Notes: a model not told the origin generated them from the sequence alone. Positions 52,965-61,829 are shown, counted from the stretch's first letter. The stretch is DNA of 64,000 nucleotides from Halanaeroarchaeum sulfurireducens (GCF_001011115.1 NZ_CP008874.1:744001-808000), one strand, 5' to 3'. Made by a program: numbers and translations.

Positions 52965-54029
52965 TCAGCGCTCTCGCTCGATGACGAACCTGGTGAACTC
53001 ACGCAGGTCGTCCTCTACGGCCGGGACGAGATCGAGATCGTCGAGATGTGATCGGGCGTCGGCGGCAAACTCGAGTGCGCGCTCTCTTGCGTACTCCACG
53101 CTGTCCGTGGTCTGCAGAATCTCGATGACCTCCCGTATCTCGTCGTCCGCTACGGCGTCGGCGGTGAGGATTTCTTCCAGCCGTTCCGATTGCGCCTCGG
53201 TCCCCTCCTGAACGGCGTGAATGGTCATGAGCGTCCGTTTCCCCTCACGGATGTCGTTGCCGAATGCTTTCCCGAATGCTCCCGCCTCGTCGAGGCTGTT
53301 TTTCACGTCGAGGATGTCGTCGCCGATCTGAAATGCGATCGACAGCGACTCCGCGTATCCCGCCAGGGCGCCCTCCACGGCGGTCGGCTGGTTCGTGACG
53401 AGCGCCGCCAGTCGCCCGGCGATGCGGCCGAGACAACCGGTCTTGCACGCGCTCATCTCCAGGTACTCGTCTTCGCTGATGTCGATATTGCACTGATTGT
53501 GCCAGACGATATCCGTCCCCTGTCCCAGGTGGGTGCGGTTCAATTCGAAGGTCAGCATCTCGTAGACGGCGAGTTGCTGTTCGGACGAGAGGTCGGCCGG
53601 ATTGGCAGAGACGATCTTCAGTGGGACGAAGTACAGGGCGTTCCCGGCGTTGAGCGCGACGTCGGTGCCGTAGCGGTGGTGGATGGCCTCCTCTCCCCGG
53701 CGAAGCGACGCCCCGTCCTCGACGTCGTCGACGACGATAGTTCCCGTGTGGAGTATCTCCGGAATCGTCGCGTACGGGAGGTATTCGTGGGGGTCGTAGC
53801 CGAGTCCTTCGACGATTTTCAAAAAGAGGACCGGTCGCCAGCGCTTCCCGCCTCGGTCAAGCAGATCCCAGGTCGGTTCGATGAGTGCCTCGTTCAACGC
53901 GTCCGTGTCGTACGCGAATCGCGGCTCGCCGAACAGGTTCGCGAAGTCGTCATCCGTCATCTCGCGGGCCAGTAACCGCTCGATCTCCTCGTCGACCAGC
54001 GGACGCCACTCGGACAGCGCTTCCCGCAT
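52965..54029 (-). CDS. Isoprenyl diphosphate synthase (GGPP/FPP-type)
   Basis: A 354-residue trans-prenyltransferase with GGKRWRPVLFLKIV near residue 62, the first Asp-rich motif DDVEDGASLRRG (about 102-113) and the second IGDDILDVK (about 232-240). These define short-chain isoprenyl diphosphate synthases, which make the C15-C20 units for archaeal lipids and carotenoids. A phosphomevalonate-pathway gene cluster lies 3 kb away in this window. ATG 54029 follows a T-rich TATA region (54055-54062) at about 30 bases. Chain length is not deducible with confidence. Confidence 0.88.
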   Translation of the reverse strand: MREALSEWRPLVDEEIERLLAREMTDDDFANLFGEPRFAYDTDALNEALIEPTWDLLDRGGKRWRPVLFLKIVEGLGYDPHEYLPYATIPEILHTGTIVVDDVEDGASLRRGEEAIHHRYGTDVALNAGNALYFVPLKIVSANPADLSSEQQLAVYEMLTFELNRTHLGQGTDIVWHNQCNIDISEDEYLEMSACKTGCLGRIAGRLAALVTNQPTAVEGALAGYAESLSIAFQIGDDILDVKNSLDEAGAFGKAFGNDIREGKRTLMTIHAVQEGTEAQSERLEEILTADAVADDEIREVIEILQTTDSVEYARERALEFAADARSHLDDLDLVPAVEDDLREFTRFVIERER

Positions 54030-54122
54030 ATACCCGAGAAGACGCCTGCTGACGGTAAAAAACTTCCATTCTCCTTTTCCCGTTTCACAATACTTTTCGG
54101 TCGCCCTGTCGAGAATGAGCGT

Positions 54123-54377
54123 ATGTCCGCAAAAGAGGAATTGCGCGAGCAATTCGTCGCGGCGTTCGAAGGCGCAGACTACCCAGTCGACGACCCGATG
54201 GACCTGCTTCCCGCATTACCGGACGGACCGTCGACGAAGTTCTCCGCGGACGACGTCACGCTGACGGCGATGGATCTCGCGACGAACCTCGGCGACAAGG
54301 CCAATTTTCCGTACGATACCGTCGACGCTCTCGTCGACGACGTGATCTCGTCGCTCGAAGACGAAAACTATCTCTAA
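54123..54377 (+). CDS. MTH865-family small protein
   Basis: An 84-residue acidic protein with SAKEELREQFVAAFEGADYPVDDPMDLLPALPDGP at its N-terminus, which I recognise as the MTH865-like family (PF07747), a small helical archaeal family of unknown function. It is divergent from the isoprenyl diphosphate synthase gene and convergent with the NAD-kinase-like gene. Confidence 0.78.
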   Translation: MSAKEELREQFVAAFEGADYPVDDPMDLLPALPDGPSTKFSADDVTLTAMDLATNLGDKANFPYDTVDALVDDVISSLEDENYL

Positions 54378-54391
54378 ATCGACCAACTGGT

Positions 54392-55159
54392 CTACTGTTC
54401 TCCGGCGAACGACGACCGCGACTGTTCGGTCAGAACGAGGGTGAGCGGTTCACCCCACGTCAGTTCGACCGGCTCGTCGGTCGGGACGGGAGCGACCTCC
54501 GCGTCGTCGACCAACAACGAGACCGCCGCTCCCTCACGTGCAACCGTAAGCGTCACGGGTAACTCGAGCGTCCAGTGTGTCTGTTCGATCCGAAACGGCC
54601 CGACGGGAACGACCGATACCGCCGAGGAGGCGGGATCGATCACGGGACCCCCGGCCGCGGTGGCGTAGCCCGGCGTTCCCGCCGCCGTCGCGACGACGAC
54701 GCCGTCCGCGCGCACACGGTCGACGGTGCGTGCCCGGTCGCGCACGCGCGTTTCGATGGTGAATTCGGATATTTTCGCGGGCTCCTCGGTGACGGTCATG
54801 ATGTCCATCAACGCGACGTAGTGATCCGTTCCGACCGACGCCCTGAGAAGGGGCTGATCGGTCGTCCCGACGTCCTCGTTCAGGAGTGATTCGATCGCCC
54901 CGTCCAGCCTCGACTCCTGGACGCCAGGGACACTCCCGTCGACTCCCACCGGGAGAACCGGTCCCGTCACACCCTCCCGAACGAGCGAGATGAGTGCCTC
55001 CTTCCCCACCGCAATCGTCGTATCGACCTCGGCGGCTCCGGCGGGCTCGACGACGGCCGCGCTGGCGCCCGCGGCACGGACCCGGTCCGCAATCGCCGCC
55101 TCGTCCTCGCCGACGACCCCGATTTCGGACTGGGGATCGGCCCGGTTCTCGCTGGTCAT
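54392..55159 (-). CDS. NAD kinase-like protein lacking the GGDGT motif
   Basis: A 255-residue protein with the C-terminal NAD-binding fold of ATP-NAD kinase (SVGTDHYVALMDIMTV; VVVATAAGTPGYATAAGGPVIDP, the counterpart of the usual NDE/TGSTAY loop). The catalytic GGDGT loop expected near residue 50 reads AVGKEALIS, so catalysis is probably lost or altered. Similar divergent paralogues accompany a true NAD kinase elsewhere in haloarchaea, as far as I know. Role unknown: possibly nucleotide sensing. Confidence 0.7.
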   Translation of the reverse strand: MTSENRADPQSEIGVVGEDEAAIADRVRAAGASAAVVEPAGAAEVDTTIAVGKEALISLVREGVTGPVLPVGVDGSVPGVQESRLDGAIESLLNEDVGTTDQPLLRASVGTDHYVALMDIMTVTEEPAKISEFTIETRVRDRARTVDRVRADGVVVATAAGTPGYATAAGGPVIDPASSAVSVVPVGPFRIEQTHWTLELPVTLTVAREGAAVSLLVDDAEVAPVPTDEPVELTWGEPLTLVLTEQSRSSFAGEQ

Positions 55160-55200
55160 TGGCTATGGAATGGCGGGCGGGGACAAAAAGTGCGGTGGGT

Positions 55201-56508
55201 TCAGTACGGCCAGTTGCCGATCACTTTCAATCCCTCGGCCTCGTCCTCTGCTTCGAGGGCCGCGGCGATCACGTCGGGCGAGACGTGGGCGACGTCGAAC
55301 CCGTCGTCGGCGAGACGGCGGACCAGTTCGACGAGCAGTACGGCCTGTTCGCGGAACGTTCGACGCTCGAGTTTGTCGAATGTATCGCCGTAGGTGTGTC
55401 CCCACCCCCGTCCCTCGTCGCCCGTCTCGCTGGTGACGTGGTACCCGGGAACGCCCCACTGAACGTACGGCCAGTGGTCGCTGTGGGTGCTCTGCCGTGG
55501 TGTCGTGTGAACTGGATGGCCGAAGTCCTCGGCGAGGTCGGTCACGGCATCGCCCAGCGCGTCGAAGCCATGCGTGTGAACGGACAGCGTCCTGGCCTGG
55601 ACGATTCCGTCGATGTTGACAATCGCCCGGACGGTCTCTCGATCGCGCGTTGCGGCGTCGTGGCTGGATCCGACCAGACCCACCTCCTCGGCGCCGTAAG
55701 TGACGAAGTGAACTCTGGTATCGAGTTCGTCCTCCCGCTCGGCGAGCACGCGGGCGATTTCGACGACCATCGCGGTGCCCGCCCCGTTGTCCATCGCTCC
55801 TTCCGCGATATCGTGGGCGTCGACGTGACTCGTCACGAGGAGTTCCTCGTCGGTGTCGGGGCCGAGTTCCGCGTGAACGTTCTGACTGGTCGCATCGGAC
55901 ACATCCGCCTCGACGGCGACGTGGATCATCTGGCCCTCGAACCGACGGCGCAATCGCGCACCGACTTCCTTCGAAACGCCGACGGCCGGTATTTCGCCGA
56001 TCGGATCGTCGGCGTTACCGACGCTCCCGGTCGGTGGCAGACAGCCCTCGTAGTGGTTCGCGAAGACGAACCCGGCGGCGCCGTCACGGACCGCGTAGTA
56101 GTACTTCTCCTTGCGGTGGACGAACCGGTCGTACCAGTCGGGGACGTCCGAAGAAACCATGACGATCGCATCTTCGACGTCCGTTTGCTCGAAATCCTCG
56201 GGAAGCCCGTGTCCCAGATCGACGAATCGACCGGTGACATCGTCGGCTGGGCTTCGCGGGAGGGCGATGCCGTCCGCTGTGCCCGCCGGCGTTTCGATGG
56301 TGGTCGAGCCCCGCTCCCAGCCCTGGATGGCGAATTCGTCGAGACGGGCGTCCCGTGCGAACTCGTCGAGTGCGCCACGAGTTCTCGCTGCGCCCTCGCG
56401 TTCGCCCGCCGTCCCGGCCATTCTATTGGGGACGTCAACGAGTGTTTCCAGGTGGTTCCAGCCGACGTCGCTCCGGAAGAGGTCGCCGATCCACGCGGTC
56501 ATGGCCAT
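55201..56508 (-). CDS. M28-family aminopeptidase (PA domain insert)
   Basis: A 435-residue M28 zinc peptidase. Residues about 110-225 look like a PA-type insert. Zinc ligands: H and D in SHVDAHDIAEGAMDNGAGTAM (about 244-262), EE in YGAEEVGLVGS (about 291-292), D in IVNIDGIV (about 317) and H in GWGHTYGDTFDKL (about 384). It has no signal peptide, so it is probably cytosolic. I take ATG 56508; ATG 56502 in the same frame is as likely. It lies 43 bases downstream of nth. Confidence 0.88.
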   Translation of the reverse strand: MAMTAWIGDLFRSDVGWNHLETLVDVPNRMAGTAGEREGAARTRGALDEFARDARLDEFAIQGWERGSTTIETPAGTADGIALPRSPADDVTGRFVDLGHGLPEDFEQTDVEDAIVMVSSDVPDWYDRFVHRKEKYYYAVRDGAAGFVFANHYEGCLPPTGSVGNADDPIGEIPAVGVSKEVGARLRRRFEGQMIHVAVEADVSDATSQNVHAELGPDTDEELLVTSHVDAHDIAEGAMDNGAGTAMVVEIARVLAEREDELDTRVHFVTYGAEEVGLVGSSHDAATRDRETVRAIVNIDGIVQARTLSVHTHGFDALGDAVTDLAEDFGHPVHTTPRQSTHSDHWPYVQWGVPGYHVTSETGDEGRGWGHTYGDTFDKLERRTFREQAVLLVELVRRLADDGFDVAHVSPDVIAAALEAEDEAEGLKVIGNWPY

Positions 56509-56551
56509 ACAGACTGTCACCGGGGTGCAAAGTCGTTCCGCCGGGATACTG

Positions 56552-57235
56552 TTACCACTGCTCGCCGCTCGCGAGATCGATTTCCTCGTCCACCTTCGAG
56601 GACGGGCAGATGTCCGCGAGTCGGCAGTTCTCACAGTCAGGATTCCGTGCAGTACAGGTGTCGCGTCCGTGCGAAATGAGCCAGTGCGTCCACGGCTTCC
56701 AGTGTTCCCGCGGTACGATTTCCATGAGGTCGTTCTCGATGGCCGCTGGCCGCTCCTCTGCCGTGATGCCGAGGCGACGGGAGATGCGCTGGACGTGCGT
56801 GTCCACGACGATCCCCTCGGTCAGATCGTGTCCGTGCTGGAGTACAACGTTGGCTGTCTTTCGTCCGACGCCCGGGAGGTCGGTGAGTTCGGCCATGGTG
56901 TCGGGGACCTCGCCGTCGTGTTCGGTGACGAGCGTCTCGCCGACGCCAACCAGATACTCAGCCTTGCTGTTCGGGTACGTGATGGATGAGATGACCTCCC
57001 GTATCGCGTCCTCCTCTGCGTCGGCGTACGCCTGCGCGTCGGGGAACCGCTCGAAGAGCGTCGTGGTAACTCGGTTGACGCGCTCGTCCGGACACTGCGC
57101 GGAGAGGATGACCGCGACCAGCAATTCGAGGCGGTTCGAGAAGTCGAGGGAGATCGTCGCGTCGGGATACGCCGTCGAGAGCCGGTCAATGACCTCGGCG
57201 ACCTGTTCCTCGCGGGTCTCGCGCGGCATGCCCAT
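56552..57235 (-). CDS. nth: Endonuclease III (Nth) DNA glycosylase/AP lyase
   Basis: A 227-residue base-excision repair enzyme for oxidised pyrimidines. Helix-hairpin-helix LPGVGRKTANVVL (about residues 115-127) with the catalytic Lys, the catalytic Asp in VVDTHVQR (about 142-149), and a C-terminal [4Fe-4S] cluster loop with Cys spacing C-x6-C-x2-C-x5-C (CTARNPDCENCRLADIC, about 193-209). All functional residues are intact. The start could also be two residues in, at the second Met. Confidence 0.95.
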   Translation of the reverse strand: MGMPRETREEQVAEVIDRLSTAYPDATISLDFSNRLELLVAVILSAQCPDERVNRVTTTLFERFPDAQAYADAEEDAIREVISSITYPNSKAEYLVGVGETLVTEHDGEVPDTMAELTDLPGVGRKTANVVLQHGHDLTEGIVVDTHVQRISRRLGITAEERPAAIENDLMEIVPREHWKPWTHWLISHGRDTCTARNPDCENCRLADICPSSKVDEEIDLASGEQW

Positions 57236-57295
57236 ATCCGTCGGTCACGGTCGCGGGATTTCAGCCCGTCGAAGCCGGCGAGCGAGAACCAAGAA

Positions 57296-57304
57296 CCGTT
57301 ATAC
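57296..57304 (+). promoter_or_regulatory. TATA box of the UbiD-AcnX operon
   Basis: CGTTATACC 24-32 bases before the ATG at 57328, fitting a leaderless or very short-leader start. Confidence 0.5.
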
Positions 57305-57327
57305 CACGCGCTCCCGGAAACGTTCGT

Positions 57328-58632
57328 ATGGGACTGCGACAGCTGCTGGCCGACCGGGGGGACGCCACCGTCCTCACGGAATCGGTGGACCCGCGATTCG
57401 AACTCCCGGCGCTCGCGGCCGCAGACGAGTCCGCGCCGATGGTATTCGAGGAAGTCGCGGGCTACCCCGACGTCCGGGGTGTCTCGAATCTCGTCTCCAC
57501 CCGCGATCTGCTCGCCGACGCCCTCGGCGTGGAGCGCGATGGGGTGATCGGGGCGATGAGCGCGGCGATGGATCAGCCGCGGGCACTCGACGATTCCGTC
57601 TCGCCGCGCTTCGACGCCGTGGTCACTGACCCGGACCTGGACGAACACATCCCGATCCCCGTCTTCTACGACGAACACGAACGCCAGTACTTCGCGTCGA
57701 GTATCGTCGCGGTCGAGGATCCAGAGACGGGCGTCGGGAACCTCTCCTTTCACCGGATGATGTACGATGGCGGCGACGAACTCGTCGTTCGGATGGTCGA
57801 ACGCCACCTTCACGACATCTACTCGCGAACCGACGGTCCGCTCGAGGTCGCCATCGTGATGGGCGTTCACCCGGCGGTCGAACTGGCCGCCGCCACGTCG
57901 TTCTCGCCCGAGATGAGCGAACTCGAGATGGCGAACGCGCTGCTCGACGGCGACCTTGCAGTGACCGAGATCGACGGTATTCGCGTTCCGGCGGACGCAG
58001 AGGTGGTCCTCAGGGCGACCATCACGAAGGAGCGTCGGGAGGAAGGGCCGTTCGTGGATCTCTCGCGCACGTGGGATCGCACCCGAGAGCAACCGGTCGT
58101 CTCGGTCTCCGATCTCTACATGCGCGAGGATCCCTACGTCAGAATCATCGTGCCGGGCCGAACCGAACACGCCCATCTCATGGGCGTTCCCCAGGAACCT
58201 CGCATCTACACGATCGTCGAGAATACGATTCCGACCGTCCAGTCGGTCGTGCTCACGCCCGGGGGCTGTTCCTGGCTCCACGGCGTCGTCCAGATCGACA
58301 AACGTCAAGCGGGCGATCCGAAGAATGCCGGGATGGCCGCCCTCGCTGGCCATCCGTCGATGAAGAAGGTGACCGTCGTGGACGCGGACGTCGACCCGGC
58401 CGATCCCCAGCAGGTCGAGTGGGCCGAAGCGACGCGGATGCAACCGGATCGGGACATCACGACCATCGAGCACGCGAAGGGCTCCTCGCTCGACCCGTCC
58501 CAGGACTACGAGACGGGCGTACTCACGAAGTGGATCGTCGACGCGACGATCCCCGCTGACCGCGATCCCGCGGACTTCCGAGAGGTACCGGTCCCAGAAG
58601 CCGACGAGATCGACGTGGACGACTACCGGTGA
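57328..58632 (+). CDS. UbiD-family prenylated-FMN decarboxylase (anhydromevalonate phosphate decarboxylase candidate)
   Basis: A 434-residue UbiD-family enzyme, which uses prenylated FMN supplied by UbiX. Markers are VGNLSFHRMMYDGGDELVVR (about 139-155), MGVHPAVELAA (about 178) and the acidic loop EGPFVDLS (about 239-246) where UbiD enzymes carry the Glu of the E-R-E triad; the second Glu is Asp here (D244). The length fits archaeal UbiD paralogues. It is cotranscribed with both aconitase-X subunits and ubiX, the set needed to convert phosphomevalonate through anhydromevalonate 5-phosphate to isopentenyl phosphate. Its role in that route is inferred from context. Confidence 0.88.
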   Translation: MGLRQLLADRGDATVLTESVDPRFELPALAAADESAPMVFEEVAGYPDVRGVSNLVSTRDLLADALGVERDGVIGAMSAAMDQPRALDDSVSPRFDAVVTDPDLDEHIPIPVFYDEHERQYFASSIVAVEDPETGVGNLSFHRMMYDGGDELVVRMVERHLHDIYSRTDGPLEVAIVMGVHPAVELAAATSFSPEMSELEMANALLDGDLAVTEIDGIRVPADAEVVLRATITKERREEGPFVDLSRTWDRTREQPVVSVSDLYMREDPYVRIIVPGRTEHAHLMGVPQEPRIYTIVENTIPTVQSVVLTPGGCSWLHGVVQIDKRQAGDPKNAGMAALAGHPSMKKVTVVDADVDPADPQQVEWAEATRMQPDRDITTIEHAKGSSLDPSQDYETGVLTKWIVDATIPADRDPADFREVPVPEADEIDVDDYR

Positions 58633-58636
58633 TATC

Positions 58637-59821
58637 ATGGCTATGCATTTGACCGCCGACGAAGAGGCACTGCTCGACTCCGACAACCCGGCCGTCCGGA
58701 AGGCCATGGAGTTGCTCGTCCGGCTGGGGGACATCTACGGGGCCGACGAGATGGTCGAAATCGCGTCGGCCCAGGCCTCCGGTATCTCCTACAAGTCGAT
58801 CGGGGATCCCGGGATGGAGTTCCTCGAGGGGTTCGCCGAGGAGGGCGCCGAGGTTCGCGTCCAGACCTTCGCGAATCCGGCCGGCATGGACATTGACCGC
58901 TGGGAGGAGATGGGCGTAAGCCCCGAGTTCGCAAAGAAACAGCGCCGCATCCTCCAGGCGCTCCGGGAGATGGGCGTTACCCTCTCGTTTACCTGTACGC
59001 CCTATCTCGCCGGCAACCTCCCGCGCCGCAATCAGCACATCGCCTGGGCGGAGTCCTCGGCCGTCTCCTTTGCCAACTCCGTGATTGGCGCGCGAACCAA
59101 CCGCGAGGGCGGTCCCTCGGCGCTCGCCGCGGCCATCACGGGTCGCACGCCGAAGTACGGCCTCCATCTGCCGGAAAACCGGACGGCGACCCATCGCATC
59201 CACGTCGACCCCTCTCTGGACACGCAGGCCGATTTTGCAGCGCTGGGGTCGTGGACGGGGAGCATCGTCGAGGACGAGGTGCCGTACTTTACGGGCGTCG
59301 AGGATGCCACGACCGACGACCTGAAAGCGCTCGGCGCGGCGATGGCCGCGACGGGTGCGGTCGCGCTCTACTTCGTCGAGGACATCACGACAGACGAGAC
59401 GCCTCCGATCGACGCCGAGACGCTCGCCTTCGAGTCGGGCGATCTGGAATCCGAGTACGCCGACCTGACCGATACGGAGGACACGGATCTGGTCGTCTTC
59501 GGGTGCCCCCACTCCTCCGTCGAGGAGATCGAACGGATTGCGGATCGCCTCGAGGGCGAGTCCATCCAGGGTGACATGTGGGTCTGCACGAGCCGCTCGA
59601 ACAAGACGTGGTCCGACCGGCAAGGCTACACGGATACCATCGAGGCGGCCGGCGGAACGGTACTGAGTGATACCTGCAACGTGGTCGCCCCCATCGAGGA
59701 GATGGGCTACGAGTCGACCGCGACGGATTCGGCCAAAGCCGCCACCTATCTCCCCGGATTCGGCAATCAACGGGTCAAATTCGACGACAAGCTCTCGCTG
59801 CTCGAGGAGGTGACCGAATGA
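58637..59821 (+). CDS. Aconitase X large subunit (phosphomevalonate dehydratase large subunit candidate)
   Basis: A 394-residue aconitase-X catalytic subunit (PF04412). It has the N-terminal LTADEEALLDSDNPAVRKAMELLV block, LSFTCTPYLAGNLPRRNQ (C120), FGCPHSSVEEI (C290) and LSDTCNVVAPI (C347), the three cysteines expected to hold a [4Fe-4S] cluster, and an AESSAVSFANSVIGARTNREGGPS core. In the archaeal mevalonate pathway this protein with its small subunit dehydrates phosphomevalonate. It starts 4 bases after ubiD-like and overlaps the small subunit by 4 bases. Confidence 0.92.
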   Translation: MAMHLTADEEALLDSDNPAVRKAMELLVRLGDIYGADEMVEIASAQASGISYKSIGDPGMEFLEGFAEEGAEVRVQTFANPAGMDIDRWEEMGVSPEFAKKQRRILQALREMGVTLSFTCTPYLAGNLPRRNQHIAWAESSAVSFANSVIGARTNREGGPSALAAAITGRTPKYGLHLPENRTATHRIHVDPSLDTQADFAALGSWTGSIVEDEVPYFTGVEDATTDDLKALGAAMAATGAVALYFVEDITTDETPPIDAETLAFESGDLESEYADLTDTEDTDLVVFGCPHSSVEEIERIADRLEGESIQGDMWVCTSRSNKTWSDRQGYTDTIEAAGGTVLSDTCNVVAPIEEMGYESTATDSAKAATYLPGFGNQRVKFDDKLSLLEEVTE

Positions 59822-60222
59822 GCCACACCACACACGACGGCCGCACTATCGCAGACGGCGAGGCCACGGGAGCGGTCCTTCGCTCGACGGAGCCCATCAG
59901 CTTCTACGGGGCCGTCGATATCGAGTCGGGCGAGTTCATCGAAGAGGGCCATCAACTCGAGGGCGAGAACGTCTCCGATCGGGTCCTCGTCTTCCCGCGC
60001 GGCAAGGGATCCACGGTCGGATCGTACGTCCTCTACGGCCTCGCCCAGCGTGGGAACGCGCCCGCGGCGATCGTCAACGCCGAGACGGAGACCATCGTCG
60101 CCACCGGCGCCATTCTGGGCGAAATCCCATGTGTCGATGGCATCGACGTGACCGACCTCGAGGACGGCGATCGCGTCAACGTCGACGCGGACGAGGGCAC
60201 CGTGACGGTGCTGGAGGACTAA
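59818..60222 (+). CDS. Aconitase X small subunit (DUF126 swivel domain)
   Basis: A 134-residue DUF126/AcnX small subunit with the swivel-domain fold. The active loop FPRGKGSTVGSYVLYGL (about residues 59-75) carries the conserved Ser at 65. Separate AcnX subunits, as here, are the archaeal form. It overlaps the large subunit (ATGA) and ends two bases before ubiX. Confidence 0.92.
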   Translation: MSHTTHDGRTIADGEATGAVLRSTEPISFYGAVDIESGEFIEEGHQLEGENVSDRVLVFPRGKGSTVGSYVLYGLAQRGNAPAAIVNAETETIVATGAILGEIPCVDGIDVTDLEDGDRVNVDADEGTVTVLED

Positions 60223-60224
60223 CC

Positions 60225-60791
60225 GTGGATCCCATCGTTCTGGGCGTGTCCGGAGCCTCGGGGACGACGCTGGCGACCAGGACGGCGGAAGCACTCGCCG
60301 AGCACGCGGACGTCTACACCGTGGTGACCGACGGGGCGAAGTCGGTGATGGATCACGAGACGGACGCCCGCTCGCACACGATAGACCGCCTGGAGACCGT
60401 TTCGGAATCGGTCTACGACGAGGACGACTTCGGTGCCGCGATCGCGTCGGGCACTTTCCGGACCGCGGGGATGGTGATCGTTCCCTGCTCGATGAACACG
60501 CTCGCAAAACTCGCGACCGGCCTCTCCGACTCGCTTCTGACGCGGGCCGCCGACGTCACGTTCAAAGAGGATCGACCCCTGGTCGTCGTTCCCAGGGAGT
60601 CCCCGTTGGGTGAAATTCACCTCGAGAACATGCAGACCGTCGCCGGCCGCGGTGCCACTGTCGTTCCGCCGGTGCTCGGATTCTATTACGATCCCGAGGA
60701 CCTCGATGACGTCGTCGACCACGTGGTCGGCAAGATACTCGACCGGTTCGGGCTGTCGTACGACGGCTTCGAGCGCTGGTCTCCGGACTGA
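60225..60791 (+). CDS. ubiX: UbiX flavin prenyltransferase
   Basis: A 188-residue UbiX that prenylates FMN with dimethylallyl (di)phosphate to give the cofactor of UbiD enzymes. Markers: LGVSGASGTTLATR at the N-terminus, PCSMNTLAKLATGLSDSLLTRAADV (about 87-110) and VVVPRESPLGEIHLENM (about 123-138), all typical. The start is GTG 60225, two bases after the AcnX small subunit, completing the ubiD-acnX-ubiX operon. Confidence 0.92.
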   Translation: MDPIVLGVSGASGTTLATRTAEALAEHADVYTVVTDGAKSVMDHETDARSHTIDRLETVSESVYDEDDFGAAIASGTFRTAGMVIVPCSMNTLAKLATGLSDSLLTRAADVTFKEDRPLVVVPRESPLGEIHLENMQTVAGRGATVVPPVLGFYYDPEDLDDVVDHVVGKILDRFGLSYDGFERWSPD

Positions 60792-60825
60792 TCCGGCGGA
60801 TCTCGCCGCCATGTGGGATGCGTGA

Positions 60826-60832
60826 CGTTTAT
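60826..60832 (+). promoter_or_regulatory. TATA box of the phosphomevalonate decarboxylase gene
   Basis: CGTTTAT, about 26-32 bases before the ATG at 60858, indicating a separate promoter in the 66-base gap after ubiX. Confidence 0.5.
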
Positions 60833-60857
60833 GCGCCGCACGCGCCCGCCCTGTGAT

Positions 60858-61829
60858 ATGAAAGCCACCGCGCGCGCCCACCCCATTCAGGGGCTCGTGA
60901 AGTACCACGGCATTCGCGAGGAGGAGCTGCGGGTGCCCTATCACGACAGCATCAGCGTCTCGACGGCCCCCAGTGTCACGGTGACGACGGTCGAATTCGA
61001 CCCGGCGTTCGACGAGGACGTCTACGTGGTCGATGGCGACCCCCTTTCGGGGAACGGGGCCGACCGGCTCGATACGGTGGTTGACCACGTTCGGGAGCGT
61101 GCCGGTATCGACGCGCCGGTCAGACTCGAGAGCGAGAACTCCTTTCCCTCGAACGTAGGGCTGGGGTCCTCTTCGTCGGGCTTTGCAGCCGCTTCGATGG
61201 CGCTCGTCGAGGCTGCGGGCCTCGATCTCACGCTGCCCGAGATCTCCACGATCGCCCGGCGCGGATCCACCTCGGCGGCGCGGGCGGTGACCGGCGGCTT
61301 CTCCGATCTGCGGGCGGGCATGAACGACGAGGACTGTCGGTCCCATCGCATGGAGACGTCCCTCGAGGACGATCTCCGCATCGTCATCGGCCTGGTGCCG
61401 GCCTACAAGGAGACACAGCAGGCCCACGAGGAGGCCGAGGCCAGTCACATGTTCCAGGGTCGCCTCGCCCACGTGCACGGCCAGCTCGCCGACATGCGGG
61501 ACGCGATCCGATCGGGAGACTTCGATCGGACCTTCGCGCTCGCGGAACACGACACGCTCAGTCTGGCCGCCACGACGATGACCGGGCCCGCCGGGTGGGT
61601 CTACTGGAAGCCGGAAACGCTCGCCATCTTCGAGGCCGTCAGAGAACTCCGGGAAGACGGGGTGCCGGTCTACTTCTCGACCGACACGGGTGCGACGGTC
61701 TACGTGAACACGACGGTAGGGTACGTAGACCGCGTGGAGGAGACCGTCTTCGACCAGGGTGTCGAGACGATGACCTGGGAGGTCGGCGGTCCGTCCGAGG
61801 TCCTCGACGAGAGCGACGCGCTCTTTTAG
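60858..61829 (+). CDS. Phosphomevalonate decarboxylase (GHMP family)
   Basis: A 323-residue GHMP-family mevalonate decarboxylase. HPIQGLVKYHGIREEELRVP (about 8-27), FPSNVGLGSSSSGFAA for ATP (about 96-111), ARRGSTSAARAVTGGF (about 133-148) and the catalytic Asp in YFSTDTGATVYV (D276) match the (di)phosphomevalonate decarboxylase layout. In haloarchaea the studied member acts on phosphomevalonate, giving isopentenyl phosphate for isopentenyl phosphate kinase. ATG 60858 is supported by a TATA box. Lying right beside a complete AcnX-UbiD-UbiX operon is unexpected because both make the same product. Confidence 0.9.
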   Translation: MKATARAHPIQGLVKYHGIREEELRVPYHDSISVSTAPSVTVTTVEFDPAFDEDVYVVDGDPLSGNGADRLDTVVDHVRERAGIDAPVRLESENSFPSNVGLGSSSSGFAAASMALVEAAGLDLTLPEISTIARRGSTSAARAVTGGFSDLRAGMNDEDCRSHRMETSLEDDLRIVIGLVPAYKETQQAHEEAEASHMFQGRLAHVHGQLADMRDAIRSGDFDRTFALAEHDTLSLAATTMTGPAGWVYWKPETLAIFEAVRELREDGVPVYFSTDTGATVYVNTTVGYVDRVEETVFDQGVETMTWEVGGPSEVLDESDALF

